Source: SURF-13 sp038924245 (GTDB lineage: Bacteria; Pseudomonadota; Gammaproteobacteria; SURF-13). From it: a DNA stretch of 5,410 nucleotides. The DNA is taken from assembly GCA_038924245.1 (NCBI GenBank), contig JBCKVB010000056.1, positions 1 through 5,410 on the forward strand. The letters run 5' to 3'. How positions within the stretch are numbered: position 1 is the stretch's first letter; every line of letters starts with the position of its first letter. The notes under the pieces are model-generated. The model made no database searches. It was given only the letters and a program-made list of their open reading frames with translations, and was not told where the DNA came from. The translations under genes were made by a program, and so were the position numbers. Of the stretch, positions 1 to 4,928 are shown one piece after another.

Positions 1-926
1 ACGTGGAAATTATCGCGCGTGAGCTGAATGTATCCGCGAAAGGTGCTGAAGAAGTTCTGCAACGCGCACGCGCAAAACTTTTCCAGGCGCGCGAGGCGCG
101 CGTGCGCCCGGGGCGCGACGATAAAATCCTCACCGCCTGGAACGCACTCATGATCAAGGCGCTGGCGCTTGCCGCACGCATCTTTGAGCGCGCCGAGTGG
201 TCCGAGAGTGGCACGCGCGCGCTTGATTTCATCCGCGCCAAGCTATGGCGCGATGGGCGTCTGCTCGTCACCTGCAAAGACGGCAAGGCCCATTTGCCCG
301 CCTATCTGGATGACCATGCGTTTTTACTCGACGCGTTGCTGGAGTTATTGCAAACGCGCTGGCGCGCAACTGATCTCCAGTTCGCCATCGAGATCGCCGA
401 GGTCATGCTCACGCATTTTGAGGATAAGGAGCACGGCGGTTTTTTCTTTACGGCCGACGATCATGAAAAACTCATCCACAGACCCAAGCCCCTGGCCGAC
501 GATGCCACGCCATCCGGCAACGGCATCGCGGCCTGTGCCTTGGCGCGCCTGGGGCGCCTGCTGGGCGAAGCGCGTTACTTGGATGCCGCGGAGCGCACGC
601 TCAAGGCGGCCTGGCCCGCCCTGCAACAAACGCCCTACGCCTGCAACACCCTGCTCAATGCGCTGGAAGAGCACCTCGCTCCACCGCAAACCATCATCCT
701 GCGCGGCGACGCGCACGCCATGCCACCCTGGCAACGGCGCGCCAATCAAACCTACGCGCCACGCCGCCTGCTCATGGCAATTCCGGCCGATGCAAAAAAT
801 CTTCCTGGAGTGTTGGCGGAGCGCAAGTCCAAAGGCGCGGTGACCGCCTACCTGTGCGAGGGCTTGTCCTGCTCCGCGCCACTGACTGAGTTCGGCGAGT
901 TCGAACTGCGTTTAAAGCAAGGGTAG
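1..926 (+). CDS. yyaL: YyaL/SPATA20-type protein (DUF255 thioredoxin-like family), C-terminal part
   Basis: Partial gene: the reading frame is open to the left edge, and the GTG at 3 is an internal Val codon, not a start. About 307 residues are visible, against roughly 650-700 for the family, so the N-terminal thioredoxin-like DUF255 domain is off-window. What remains is the alpha/alpha-barrel part that resembles N-acylglucosamine 2-epimerases. Numbered from codon 3, visible family signatures are RDDKILTAWNALMI (38-51), YLDDHAFLLDALLEL (101-115), GGFFFTADD (145-153), DDATPSGNG (166-174) and the C-terminal YLCEGLSCSAP (283-293), whose two cysteines (285, 290) are typical of the family tail. 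The biochemical role of the family is not settled; relatives are Bacillus YyaL and animal SPATA20. The gene ends at TAG 924-926 and is followed by an intrinsic terminator at 1009-1035. It converges on the adenosine kinase gene. Family call firm, function unknown. Confidence 0.9.
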   Translation, partial: VEIIARELNVSAKGAEEVLQRARAKLFQAREARVRPGRDDKILTAWNALMIKALALAARIFERAEWSESGTRALDFIRAKLWRDGRLLVTCKDGKAHLPAYLDDHAFLLDALLELLQTRWRATDLQFAIEIAEVMLTHFEDKEHGGFFFTADDHEKLIHRPKPLADDATPSGNGIAACALARLGRLLGEARYLDAAERTLKAAWPALQQTPYACNTLLNALEEHLAPPQTIILRGDAHAMPPWQRRANQTYAPRRLLMAIPADAKNLPGVLAERKSKGAVTAYLCEGLSCSAPLTEFGEFELRLKQG

Positions 927-960
927 CGTGCGCCGTGCGCACGAAATGGCTTATGGAAAC

Positions 961-990
961 TCTGAAAAATCCATCCCTGGATTTTTCAGA
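961..990. repeat. Perfect 12-bp hairpin, no T-tract
   Basis: TCTGAAAAATCC (961-972) and GGATTTTTCAGA (979-990) form a perfect 12-bp stem around a 6-nt loop. It lies 34 bases after the yyaL-like stop codon. Downstream on the plus strand the sequence is GACGAAAAACG, so there is no U-run and it is a poor intrinsic terminator in that direction. It may protect the 3' end of the transcript, or be the folded left end of the MITE-like element. Confidence 0.6.
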
Positions 991-1008
991 GACGAAAAAC
1001 GAAAATGT

Positions 1009-1035
1009 GCCCTTAATAATATTAGGGGCGTTTTT
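1009..1035 (+). terminator. Intrinsic terminator of the yyaL-like gene
   Basis: GCCCTTAAT (1009-1017) pairs with ATTAGGGGC (1021-1029) around the triloop AAT, giving nine pairs, one of them a G-U wobble. A G and then five Ts (1031-1035) follow, and after one C two more Ts. This is the standard rho-independent layout for plus-strand transcription leaving the yyaL-like gene. On the minus strand the same stem is followed by an ACATTTTCG stretch, so weaker termination of the convergent kinase transcript is possible. Confidence 0.65.
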
Positions 1036-1038
1036 CTT

Positions 1039-1071
1039 CATTTCTCAAACACTTTAGGTGTTTGAGAAATG
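1039..1071. repeat. Perfect 14-bp hairpin
   Basis: CATTTCTCAAACAC (1039-1052) and GTGTTTGAGAAATG (1058-1071) are perfect inverted repeats around a 5-nt loop (TTTAG). It starts immediately after the T-run of the terminator and abuts the next hairpin with no gap. On the minus strand the stem is followed by GAAGAAAAACG, not a T-run, so its role in terminating the kinase operon is uncertain. Confidence 0.6.
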
Positions 1072-1090
1072 GCGGTGCATCCTGCACCGC
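1072..1090. repeat. 8-bp GC-rich hairpin
   Basis: GCGGTGCA (1072-1079) and TGCACCGC (1083-1090) are perfect inverted repeats with a 3-nt loop (TCC). It is packed directly between the hairpins at 1039-1071 and 1093-1119, with no T-run on either side. Confidence 0.55.
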
Positions 1091-1092
1091 AC

Positions 1093-1119
1093 GGAACCTC
1101 TGAATAAATCAGAGGTTCC
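1093..1119. repeat. 11-bp hairpin made of two end-motifs face to face
   Basis: GGAACCTCTGA (1093-1103) and TCAGAGGTTCC (1109-1119) are perfect inverted repeats around ATAAA. The left arm repeats, with one mismatch, the motif at 955-965 that starts the hairpin cluster. The hairpin lies 11 bases beyond the kinase stop codon in the minus direction and could serve as its 3' stem-loop, but no U-run follows on that strand. Confidence 0.6.
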
Positions 1120-1130
1120 TTATTACAGCA

Positions 1131-2063
1131 TTACAGCGCGTAACCGAAGCTTTCCTTAAAGCGCGCGGCGAATTCTTCCTGTGTGAAGCGGTGGTTTTGC
1201 GTGCCGTGTTTTTCGATTTTGATCGCGCCCATGAGCGAGGCGATGCGCCCGGTGGTTTCCCAGTCGCAGCCCTTGTTTAGCCCATACAACAGTCCGGCGC
1301 GGTAGGCGTCGCCGCAGCCGGTGGGGTCGGCGAGTACGGCGGGGCGCGCGGCGGGTACCTTGATCTGTTTCCCCTTGGCATAAACCGTCGAACCCTGCGC
1401 GCCGTGGGTGACGACAAGGGCCTCGACGCTCTTGGCCAGCTCCTGCGCGGATTGGCCGGTGCGCTGCTGCATGAGTTGCAGTTCGTAATCGTTGAACGCG
1501 GCCCAAGTGGCCTGCTCCATGAAGGTCATCAGCTCATCGCCGTTGTACATGGGCATACCCTGGCCGGGGTCGAACATGAAGGGTATGCCGGCCTGGGCGA
1601 ATTGCGCGGCGTGCTCGATCATGCCTTCGCGCCCGTCGGGAGCGATGATGCCGAGCTTGACGCCCTTGGCGTCCGTCACTTTATTCTGATGCGCGAAGTT
1701 CATCGCGCCGGGGTGAAACGCGGTGATCTGGTTGTCATCCAGATCAGTGGTGATGAAGGCCTGCGCTGTGTAGGCGTGATCTATGGTGGTGACATGGCGG
1801 CAGTTGATTTCCCAGCGCTGCAACCAGTCTTTATAAGACAAGAAGTCCATGCCCACCGTGCCCATGGGCAAGGCGTCGCCGCCCAGCAATTTCAGGTTAT
1901 AAGCAATGTTGCCCGCGCAGCCGCCGAATTCGCGCCTCAAGTCCGGCACCAGGAATGAAACGCTTAAGATGTGCACCTGTTCCGGCAGGATGTGATGTTT
2001 AAACCGGTCATGAAACACCATGATGGTGTCGTAGGCGAACGAACCGCAGATGAGCGCTGACAT
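1131..2063 (-). CDS. Adenosine kinase, PfkB family (M. tuberculosis AdoK-like)
   Basis: This is a cytoplasmic sugar/nucleoside kinase of 310 residues, complete, and the full usual length. Family features seen: the N-terminal GSFAYDTIM strand (7-15), the substrate-loop glycine motif GGCAGN (47-52), the NDYE Mg/phosphate motif (191-194), THG (219-221), and the PfkB signature DPTGCGDAYRAG (246-257) with Asp252 as the expected catalytic base. Segments such as LPEQVHxxSxSFLVPDL (26-42), MDFLSYKDWL (72-81) and TAFHPGAMNFA (114-124) closely resemble what I recall of the mycobacterial adenosine kinase (Rv2202c type) rather than ribokinase or fructokinase. Adenosine salvage to AMP is therefore the best guess, with another PfkB substrate possible. 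The ATG at 2061-2063 has a good ribosome site (2069-2074). It is the second gene of an operon behind dgkA, 9 bases apart. Confidence 0.88.
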   Translation of the reverse strand: MSALICGSFAYDTIMVFHDRFKHHILPEQVHILSVSFLVPDLRREFGGCAGNIAYNLKLLGGDALPMGTVGMDFLSYKDWLQRWEINCRHVTTIDHAYTAQAFITTDLDDNQITAFHPGAMNFAHQNKVTDAKGVKLGIIAPDGREGMIEHAAQFAQAGIPFMFDPGQGMPMYNGDELMTFMEQATWAAFNDYELQLMQQRTGQSAQELAKSVEALVVTHGAQGSTVYAKGKQIKVPAARPAVLADPTGCGDAYRAGLLYGLNKGCDWETTGRIASLMGAIKIEKHGTQNHRFTQEEFAARFKESFGYAL

Positions 2064-2068
2064 GGGCG

Positions 2069-2074
2069 ATCCTT
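2069..2074 (-). promoter_or_regulatory. Ribosome binding site of the adenosine kinase gene, overlapping the dgkA stop
   Basis: On the minus strand the sequence reads TAAGGATCGCCCATG. AAGGAT (2069-2074) lies 5 bases before the kinase ATG and shares two bases with the dgkA stop TAA (2073-2075). It fixes the kinase start and suggests translational coupling: ribosomes ending on dgkA are placed on the next start. Confidence 0.7.
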
Positions 2075-2444
2075 ATTGAAATTTTTCCGCAACAATCATA
2101 ACCCAAATCAACACGGCGTTGATAAGCGCCAGAAACACCGCCGCCGAGCCCATGTCCTTGGCGCGCCCCGACAGGGTGTGATGTTCAGTGCCGATGCGGT
2201 CTATGGCCGCTTCGATGCTGGAGTTGATGACCTCGACGATCAACACCAAAAACAGGCTGCCTACGAGCAGTGCGCGCTCCAGCGCGTTATCGCCCAGCCA
2301 CAAGCCGAGCGGCGCGAGTATCCCAAATAACCATGTCTCCAGGCGGAACGCGGCCTCATTGTCGAATGCCGCCTTAAGCCCGGCGATGGAATATCCGCCG
2401 GCGCGTATCAGGCGTTGAATTTCTTTCAGCAGGCCGGAGGTCAT
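2073..2444 (-). CDS. dgkA: Diacylglycerol kinase DgkA (inner membrane)
   Basis: DgkA phosphorylates diacylglycerol to phosphatidic acid in the inner membrane, recycling the diacylglycerol left by membrane-derived oligosaccharide or lipid A modification. I chose the ATG at 2442-2444, giving 123 residues, essentially the length of E. coli DgkA (122). An upstream in-frame start at 2495 would add a 17-residue tail with no family match. Visible landmarks: GGYSIAGLKAAFDNEAAFRLE (16-36), a first membrane segment around 37-50, a second around 57-73, the catalytic EVINSSIEAAIDRIG (71-85; Glu71, Asn74 and Glu78 match E. coli Glu69, Asn72 and Glu76), SGRAKDMGSAAV (92-103; Lys96/Asp97), and a third membrane segment around 101-118. 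It is first in an operon with the adenosine kinase gene. All catalytic residues are present. Confidence 0.93.
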   Translation of the reverse strand: MTSGLLKEIQRLIRAGGYSIAGLKAAFDNEAAFRLETWLFGILAPLGLWLGDNALERALLVGSLFLVLIVEVINSSIEAAIDRIGTEHHTLSGRAKDMGSAAVFLALINAVLIWVMIVAEKFQ

Positions 2445-2482
2445 GAGTGAATTACCCTGTTTATGAAACAGCACCCGCGCGC

Positions 2483-2511
2483 ACCATAGCAGCAAGCGTT
2501 ACCTGATTCAA
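2483..2511 (-). promoter_or_regulatory. Putative sigma70 promoter of the dgkA operon
   Basis: Reading the minus strand, TTGAAT (2506-2511) and TATGGT (2483-2488) are spaced by exactly 17 bases, each matching 4 of 6 consensus positions. Transcription would start near 2476, leaving a leader of about 30 bases before the dgkA ATG. A direct repeat CAAGCGTT (2493-2500 and 2509-2516, plus-strand reading) sits across the -35 box and the spacer. Supported by motif and spacing only. Confidence 0.45.
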
Positions 2512-2625
2512 GCGTTGATGTTTCCGTCACGCCGGTGCGGGCGATATATGACAGAGAGGTAACACTCGCCTTAAACAAGTTGTAACACACGGAGTGCATA
2601 GTTTCGCCAAATCAACCGGTAAGGC

Positions 2626-2630
2626 GAGGG
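2626..2630 (+). promoter_or_regulatory. Ribosome binding site of the truncated phosphoesterase
   Basis: GAGGG (2626-2630) sits 5 bases before the ATG at 2636. This picks the ATG over the upstream in-frame GTG at 2594, which lacks a comparable site and would add 14 residues with no family match. Confidence 0.6.
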
Positions 2631-2635
2631 ACTTC

Positions 2636-2971
2636 ATGGCGGTTTTAAAATATCGCGCTATCTGGATCTCGGACGTGCATCTCGGCATCCGCGCTTGCAA
2701 GGCGGAGTTTCTGCTGGATTTCCTGAAGCAGACCGAGTCGCAATATTTGTATCTGGTCGGCGACATCATTGATTTCTGGAGCCTGAAAACCTTCTGGTAC
2801 TGGCCGCGATTGCACAATGAAGTGGTGCAAACCATCCTGCGCAAGGCGGCCAACGGCACCAAGGTGATTTACGTGCCGGGCAATCATGATGAATTGTTCC
2901 GCGATTACGTGGGTCAGACGTTCCCGCGCATCAAGGTATGCGCGGACGTGCCGGTCATGGTTTCAGAATAA
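2636..2971 (+). pseudogene. 3'-truncated UDP-2,3-diacylglucosamine pyrophosphatase-like metallophosphoesterase
   Basis: The 111-residue product matches the N-terminal part of LpxH-like calcineurin-type phosphoesterases (lipid A precursor hydrolases and relatives), which normally run to about 240-280 residues. Metal-site motifs present: SDVHLG (12-17; Asp13, His15), VGDIIDFW (41-48; Asp43) and PGNHDE (81-86; Asn83, His84). The two later histidine motifs of the active site (the HGD/HGH-like and GHxH motifs) are missing. Family resemblance stops at about KVCADV (100-105, near base 2950). The last residues, PVMVSE, are read from the antisense of the gcvPB 3' end, and the stop TAA (2969-2971) lies inside gcvPB. 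Start, ribosome site and upstream region look intact, so it may still be transcribed, but an active enzyme is unlikely. It could be a deletion/inversion breakpoint in the genome or an assembly join. Confidence 0.8.
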
Positions 2972-4403
2972 GATCAAGTTCGCGCGCGGCCTTCACATCG
3001 TCGAGGCGCCGCACCGGCGTGGTGTGCGGCGCACTCTTCACTTGTTCAGGCGAGGCGTACGCCTCGGCGAGGATTTTCCGCATCGCGTCAATAAAGCCAT
3101 CCAGCGTTTCCTTGCTTTCCGTTTCGGTGGGCTCAATCAGCAAACACTCCGGCACCAGCGGCGGAAAATACGTGGTCGGCGCGTGATAACCGTAGTCCAG
3201 TAAACGTTTCGCCACGTCCATGGTCGTCACGCCGGTCTCATCCTTGAGCTTCTTCAAGGTAAGAATGAACTCGTGCGTGGCGCGGCGTTTCGGATAGGCG
3301 GCTTGAAATCCGGCCTGCACAAGTTGCGCCATCAGATAATTCGCGTTCAACGTGGCGAACTCGGCGACGCGCGGCATGCCTTCGCGCCCCAGCAGGCGCG
3401 CGTAGACGTAGGCGCGCAGCAACACGCCCGCATTGCCCGCGTGCGCGGACAGGCGCCCGATGGTTTGCGGAAAGTCTTGCCCGGTGAGCCAGCGGTAGCG
3501 TCCGTCCTTTTCCTTGCCAACCATGGGCACGGGCAGAAACGGCGCTAATCTGTCATTTACGCCCACCGGCCCCGCGCCGGGGCCGCCGCCGCCGTGCGGG
3601 GTGGAGAAGGTCTTGTGCAGGTTCATGTGGATTACATCGAAGCCCATGTCGCCCGGCTTCACCTTGCCGAGGATGGCGTTGAGATTGGCGCCGTCGTAAT
3701 ACAACAGTCCGCCCGCATCGTGCACGATCTTTTGCACTTGCTGGATGTCGCGCTCGAACACGCCCAGCGTGGAAGGATTGGTGAGCATGAGTCCGGCGGT
3801 GTGCGGACCGACCGCCGCGCGCAGTTTCTCCACGTCAATATCGCCGTCGGGCCCGGTGGGGATTTCGCGCACCGTGTAGCCGCACATGGCGGCGGTGGCG
3901 GGATTGGTGCCGTGCGCGGCGTCGGGCGCCAGGATTTCCGTGCGCGCGCTGTCGCCGCGCGCGTCATGGTAGGCGCGGATCATGGCCACACCCGCGAACT
4001 CGCCCTGCGCGCCCGCCATGGGCGTGAGCGACATCGCCGTCATGCCGGTGACATCCTTCAGGATTTCCTGCAATTCGTACATGCATGCCAGGAAACCCTG
4101 GCTGAAATTTTCCGGCGCGCCGGGGTGCCTATTCACGAAACCCGGCAGCAGGGCGAGCTTGTTGCACGCGCGCGGGTTGTACTTCATGGTGCACGAACCG
4201 AGCGGATAGAAATGCGTGTCTATCGAGAAATTCTTCTGCGACAGCCGCGTGTAATGCCGCACCGCCTGCATCTCGGACACCTCCGGCAGCAGCGGGCGCT
4301 GTTTGCGCCGCAACGCATCCGGGATGTCTTTTATCTCCGCGTTATCCAGCGGCGCCTGGGAGGGATTGGTGCGGCCGGGCCTTGAATGTTCGAAAATCAG
4401 CAT
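2955..4403 (-). CDS. gcvPB: Glycine dehydrogenase (decarboxylating) subunit 2, P-protein C-terminal half
   Basis: This is the PLP-carrying subunit of the two-gene form of the glycine cleavage P-protein. With GcvPA it decarboxylates glycine and passes the aminomethyl group to lipoyl-GcvH in the cytoplasm. At 482 residues it is the usual full length. Visible marks: SIDTHFYPLGSCTMKYNPR (60-78), TPMAGAQGEFAG (127-138), DAAHGTNPA (161-169), YYDGANLNAI (235-244), the PLP lysine in MNLHKTF (Lys264) and the glycine loop HGGGGPGAG (270-278), then GYHAPTTYFP (405-414) and IEPTETESKE (423-432). The N-terminus MLIFEHSRPGR is the normal family start; the ribosome site is weak (AGGT, 11 bases upstream). 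Oddities: gcvPA, which normally sits just upstream, is absent, with a toxin-antitoxin remnant 28 bases away instead. Its 3' end overlaps the truncated phosphoesterase by 17 bases. Confidence 0.95.
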   Translation of the reverse strand: MLIFEHSRPGRTNPSQAPLDNAEIKDIPDALRRKQRPLLPEVSEMQAVRHYTRLSQKNFSIDTHFYPLGSCTMKYNPRACNKLALLPGFVNRHPGAPENFSQGFLACMYELQEILKDVTGMTAMSLTPMAGAQGEFAGVAMIRAYHDARGDSARTEILAPDAAHGTNPATAAMCGYTVREIPTGPDGDIDVEKLRAAVGPHTAGLMLTNPSTLGVFERDIQQVQKIVHDAGGLLYYDGANLNAILGKVKPGDMGFDVIHMNLHKTFSTPHGGGGPGAGPVGVNDRLAPFLPVPMVGKEKDGRYRWLTGQDFPQTIGRLSAHAGNAGVLLRAYVYARLLGREGMPRVAEFATLNANYLMAQLVQAGFQAAYPKRRATHEFILTLKKLKDETGVTTMDVAKRLLDYGYHAPTTYFPPLVPECLLIEPTETESKETLDGFIDAMRKILAEAYASPEQVKSAPHTTPVRRLDDVKAARELDLILKP

Positions 4404-4431
4404 GTTTTTTGGATACCTGAAATATCGCTGG

Positions 4432-4602
4432 CTAACGATATACTTCGCGCCAATGACTTTTTGAACCGGTTATCTTTCGGCATCCTTCCGGCCTTGAGTT
4501 TTTCGCCAGGGCTTTAATCCGGGGAATGATTCTGGCAAATATATCCGCTGGAAGCTGCTTGAGATCGCGTTCCGCCGCACGCTCAAGAATAACTTCATAC
4601 AT
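4432..4602 (-). pseudogene. RelE/ParE-family toxin with an apparent in-frame internal deletion
   Basis: A 56-codon frame starts at ATG 4600-4602 and ends at TAG 4432-4434. The first 52 residues (MYEVILERAAERDLKQLP... through RPEGCRKITGSKSHWR) follow the RelE/ParE toxin pattern: N-terminal strand, helix pair, then the PRPxGCxKLxG turn. Family members continue after WR with a strand of the type IRVGDYRVIYEI and end near RVRHRREVYR, at about 85 residues. Here WR (51-52) is followed directly by EVYR-stop, so the normal C-terminus is kept but roughly 28 residues, holding the core strands and catalytic side chains, are missing in frame. It overlaps the antitoxin stop by 8 bases (ATGTATGA), the usual coupled layout. 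Hand-counted GC in 4441-4560 is about 48%, below the flanking genes. Probably inactive; sequencing or assembly error cannot be ruled out. Confidence 0.75.
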
Positions 4603-4798
4603 CCGCACGACGCTCTTTCATAAAATCTTCAAGCTTGCGGAATTTAAGCGGCTTTTTTCTCATTTCCTGTAGTATCTTGAGATCATCCGCGTCATCGAGA
4701 CGCTCCAGCATTTCCTGATAATCCTTGATATCGAGGATCACCGCGGCAGGTTTGCCTTGGCGGAGCACTATCTCCGGGTATTTGCGTTTGGCTTTCAT
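4595..4798 (-). CDS. Phd/YefM-like type II antitoxin
   Basis: A 67-residue protein, small and charged. The segment PEIVLRQGKPAAVILDIKDYQEMLERL (8-34) is the typical Phd/YefM core (an xxRxGKPxAVxLxxxxY pattern). It is followed by an acidic/basic helical tail (DDADDLKILQEMRKKPLKFRKLEDFMKERRADV, 35-67) of the kind that wraps the toxin. It is shorter at the N-terminus than classic Phd by about 15-20 residues, but short forms like this are common next to RelE-type toxins. The start ATG 4796-4798 has a strong ribosome site, AAAGGTG (4804-4810), 5 bases upstream. It overlaps the toxin gene by 8 bases. Antitoxins of this class usually repress their own promoter. With a damaged toxin it may be a relic, or may neutralise related toxins elsewhere (inference). 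Confidence 0.82.
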   Translation of the reverse strand: MKAKRKYPEIVLRQGKPAAVILDIKDYQEMLERLDDADDLKILQEMRKKPLKFRKLEDFMKERRADV

Positions 4799-4803
4799 TC
4801 GTT

Positions 4804-4810
4804 CACCTTT
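4804..4810 (-). promoter_or_regulatory. Ribosome binding site of the antitoxin gene
   Basis: The minus strand reads AAAGGTG, then five bases, then the antitoxin ATG. This is the strongest Shine-Dalgarno match in the toxin-antitoxin pair. The toxin ATG at 4602 has no comparable site, which fits translational coupling and antitoxin excess. Confidence 0.6.
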
Positions 4811-4834
4811 TCTTCCCTTAGCCTCTCAACGCGC

Positions 4835-4897
4835 AGGTCACGGTGTGAGGATCGCTCCGTGACACATGGATTGTCAGGCAGCTTCGCAGCCTGACCT
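4835..4897. repeat. Pair of palindromes, REP-like, between tpx and the toxin-antitoxin pair
   Basis: Two adjacent 7-bp perfect stems have similar arms: GTCACGG/CCGTGAC (4837-4843 and 4857-4863) and GTCAGGC/GCCTGAC (4873-4879 and 4889-4895). An outer AGGTCA (4835-4840) also matches TGACCT (4892-4897) in inverted orientation, so the whole block can fold in alternative ways. No T-run follows on either strand. The second stem lies about 35 bases after the tpx stop and may act as its 3' stabilising or termination structure. The paired, GC-rich layout recalls REP/BIME intergenic repeats, which only a genome search could confirm. Confidence 0.5.
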
Positions 4898-4928
4898 ACG
4901 TCCTGCCGTTACGCGCGGCGAGCGGGAA

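Larger units (their letters stand above)
955..1119. mobile_element. Possible 165-bp MITE-like element with 11-bp terminal inverted repeats
   Basis: The left end GGAAACTCTGA (955-965) and the right end TCAGAGGTTCC (1109-1119) are inverted repeats matching at 10 of 11 positions. They are directly flanked by TTAT on both sides (951-954 and 1120-1123), as expected of a 4-bp target-site duplication. The interior has no ORF and is full of stem-loops. From memory, GGAA-starting ends with 4-bp duplications recall IS5-family transposons, so this could be a non-autonomous derivative; that link is inference. The alternative is that the spacer is simply a set of palindromes and the TTAT match is chance. 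The same end motif also occurs inside (1093-1103), which weakens the single-element reading. Confidence 0.35.

Noticed and set aside
169..843. 224-codon plus-strand frame and a 134-codon minus-strand frame (345-749) inside the yyaL-like gene
   Set aside because: Low-complexity, Arg/Pro/Ser-rich translations with no family features, lying over a well-supported coding frame.
961..990. Hairpin read as the main terminator of the yyaL-like gene
   Set aside because: No T-run follows on the plus strand; the stem at 1009-1029 with its T-run fits much better.
772..1041. 89-codon minus-strand frame across the yyaL-like 3' end and the hairpin spacer
   Set aside because: It reads through palindromes and antisense of a real gene, and its translation resembles no family.
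1122..1137. Tandem ATTACAGC duplication at the kinase stop codon
   Set aside because: Only two 8-base copies; it is easily explained as chance or slippage and changes no gene.
1404..1958. 184-codon plus-strand frame opposite the adenosine kinase gene
   Set aside because: Shadow frame; the minus strand shows all PfkB motifs and no ribosome site supports the plus frame.
2515..2550. Plus-strand promoter for the phosphoesterase (TTGATG with GATATA)
   Set aside because: The spacing is about 22 bases, too long for a sigma70 promoter, and no better-spaced pair was found.
2527..2887. Minus-strand frames opposite the truncated phosphoesterase
   Set aside because: The plus strand has the metal-binding motifs SDVHLG, GD and GNHD and a good ribosome site; the minus frames show nothing recognisable.
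3594..4385. 263-codon plus-strand frame opposite gcvPB
   Set aside because: Antisense shadow of a high-GC gene: its product is rich in Arg, His and Gly with no recognisable family, whereas the opposite strand encodes a clear full-length GcvPB.
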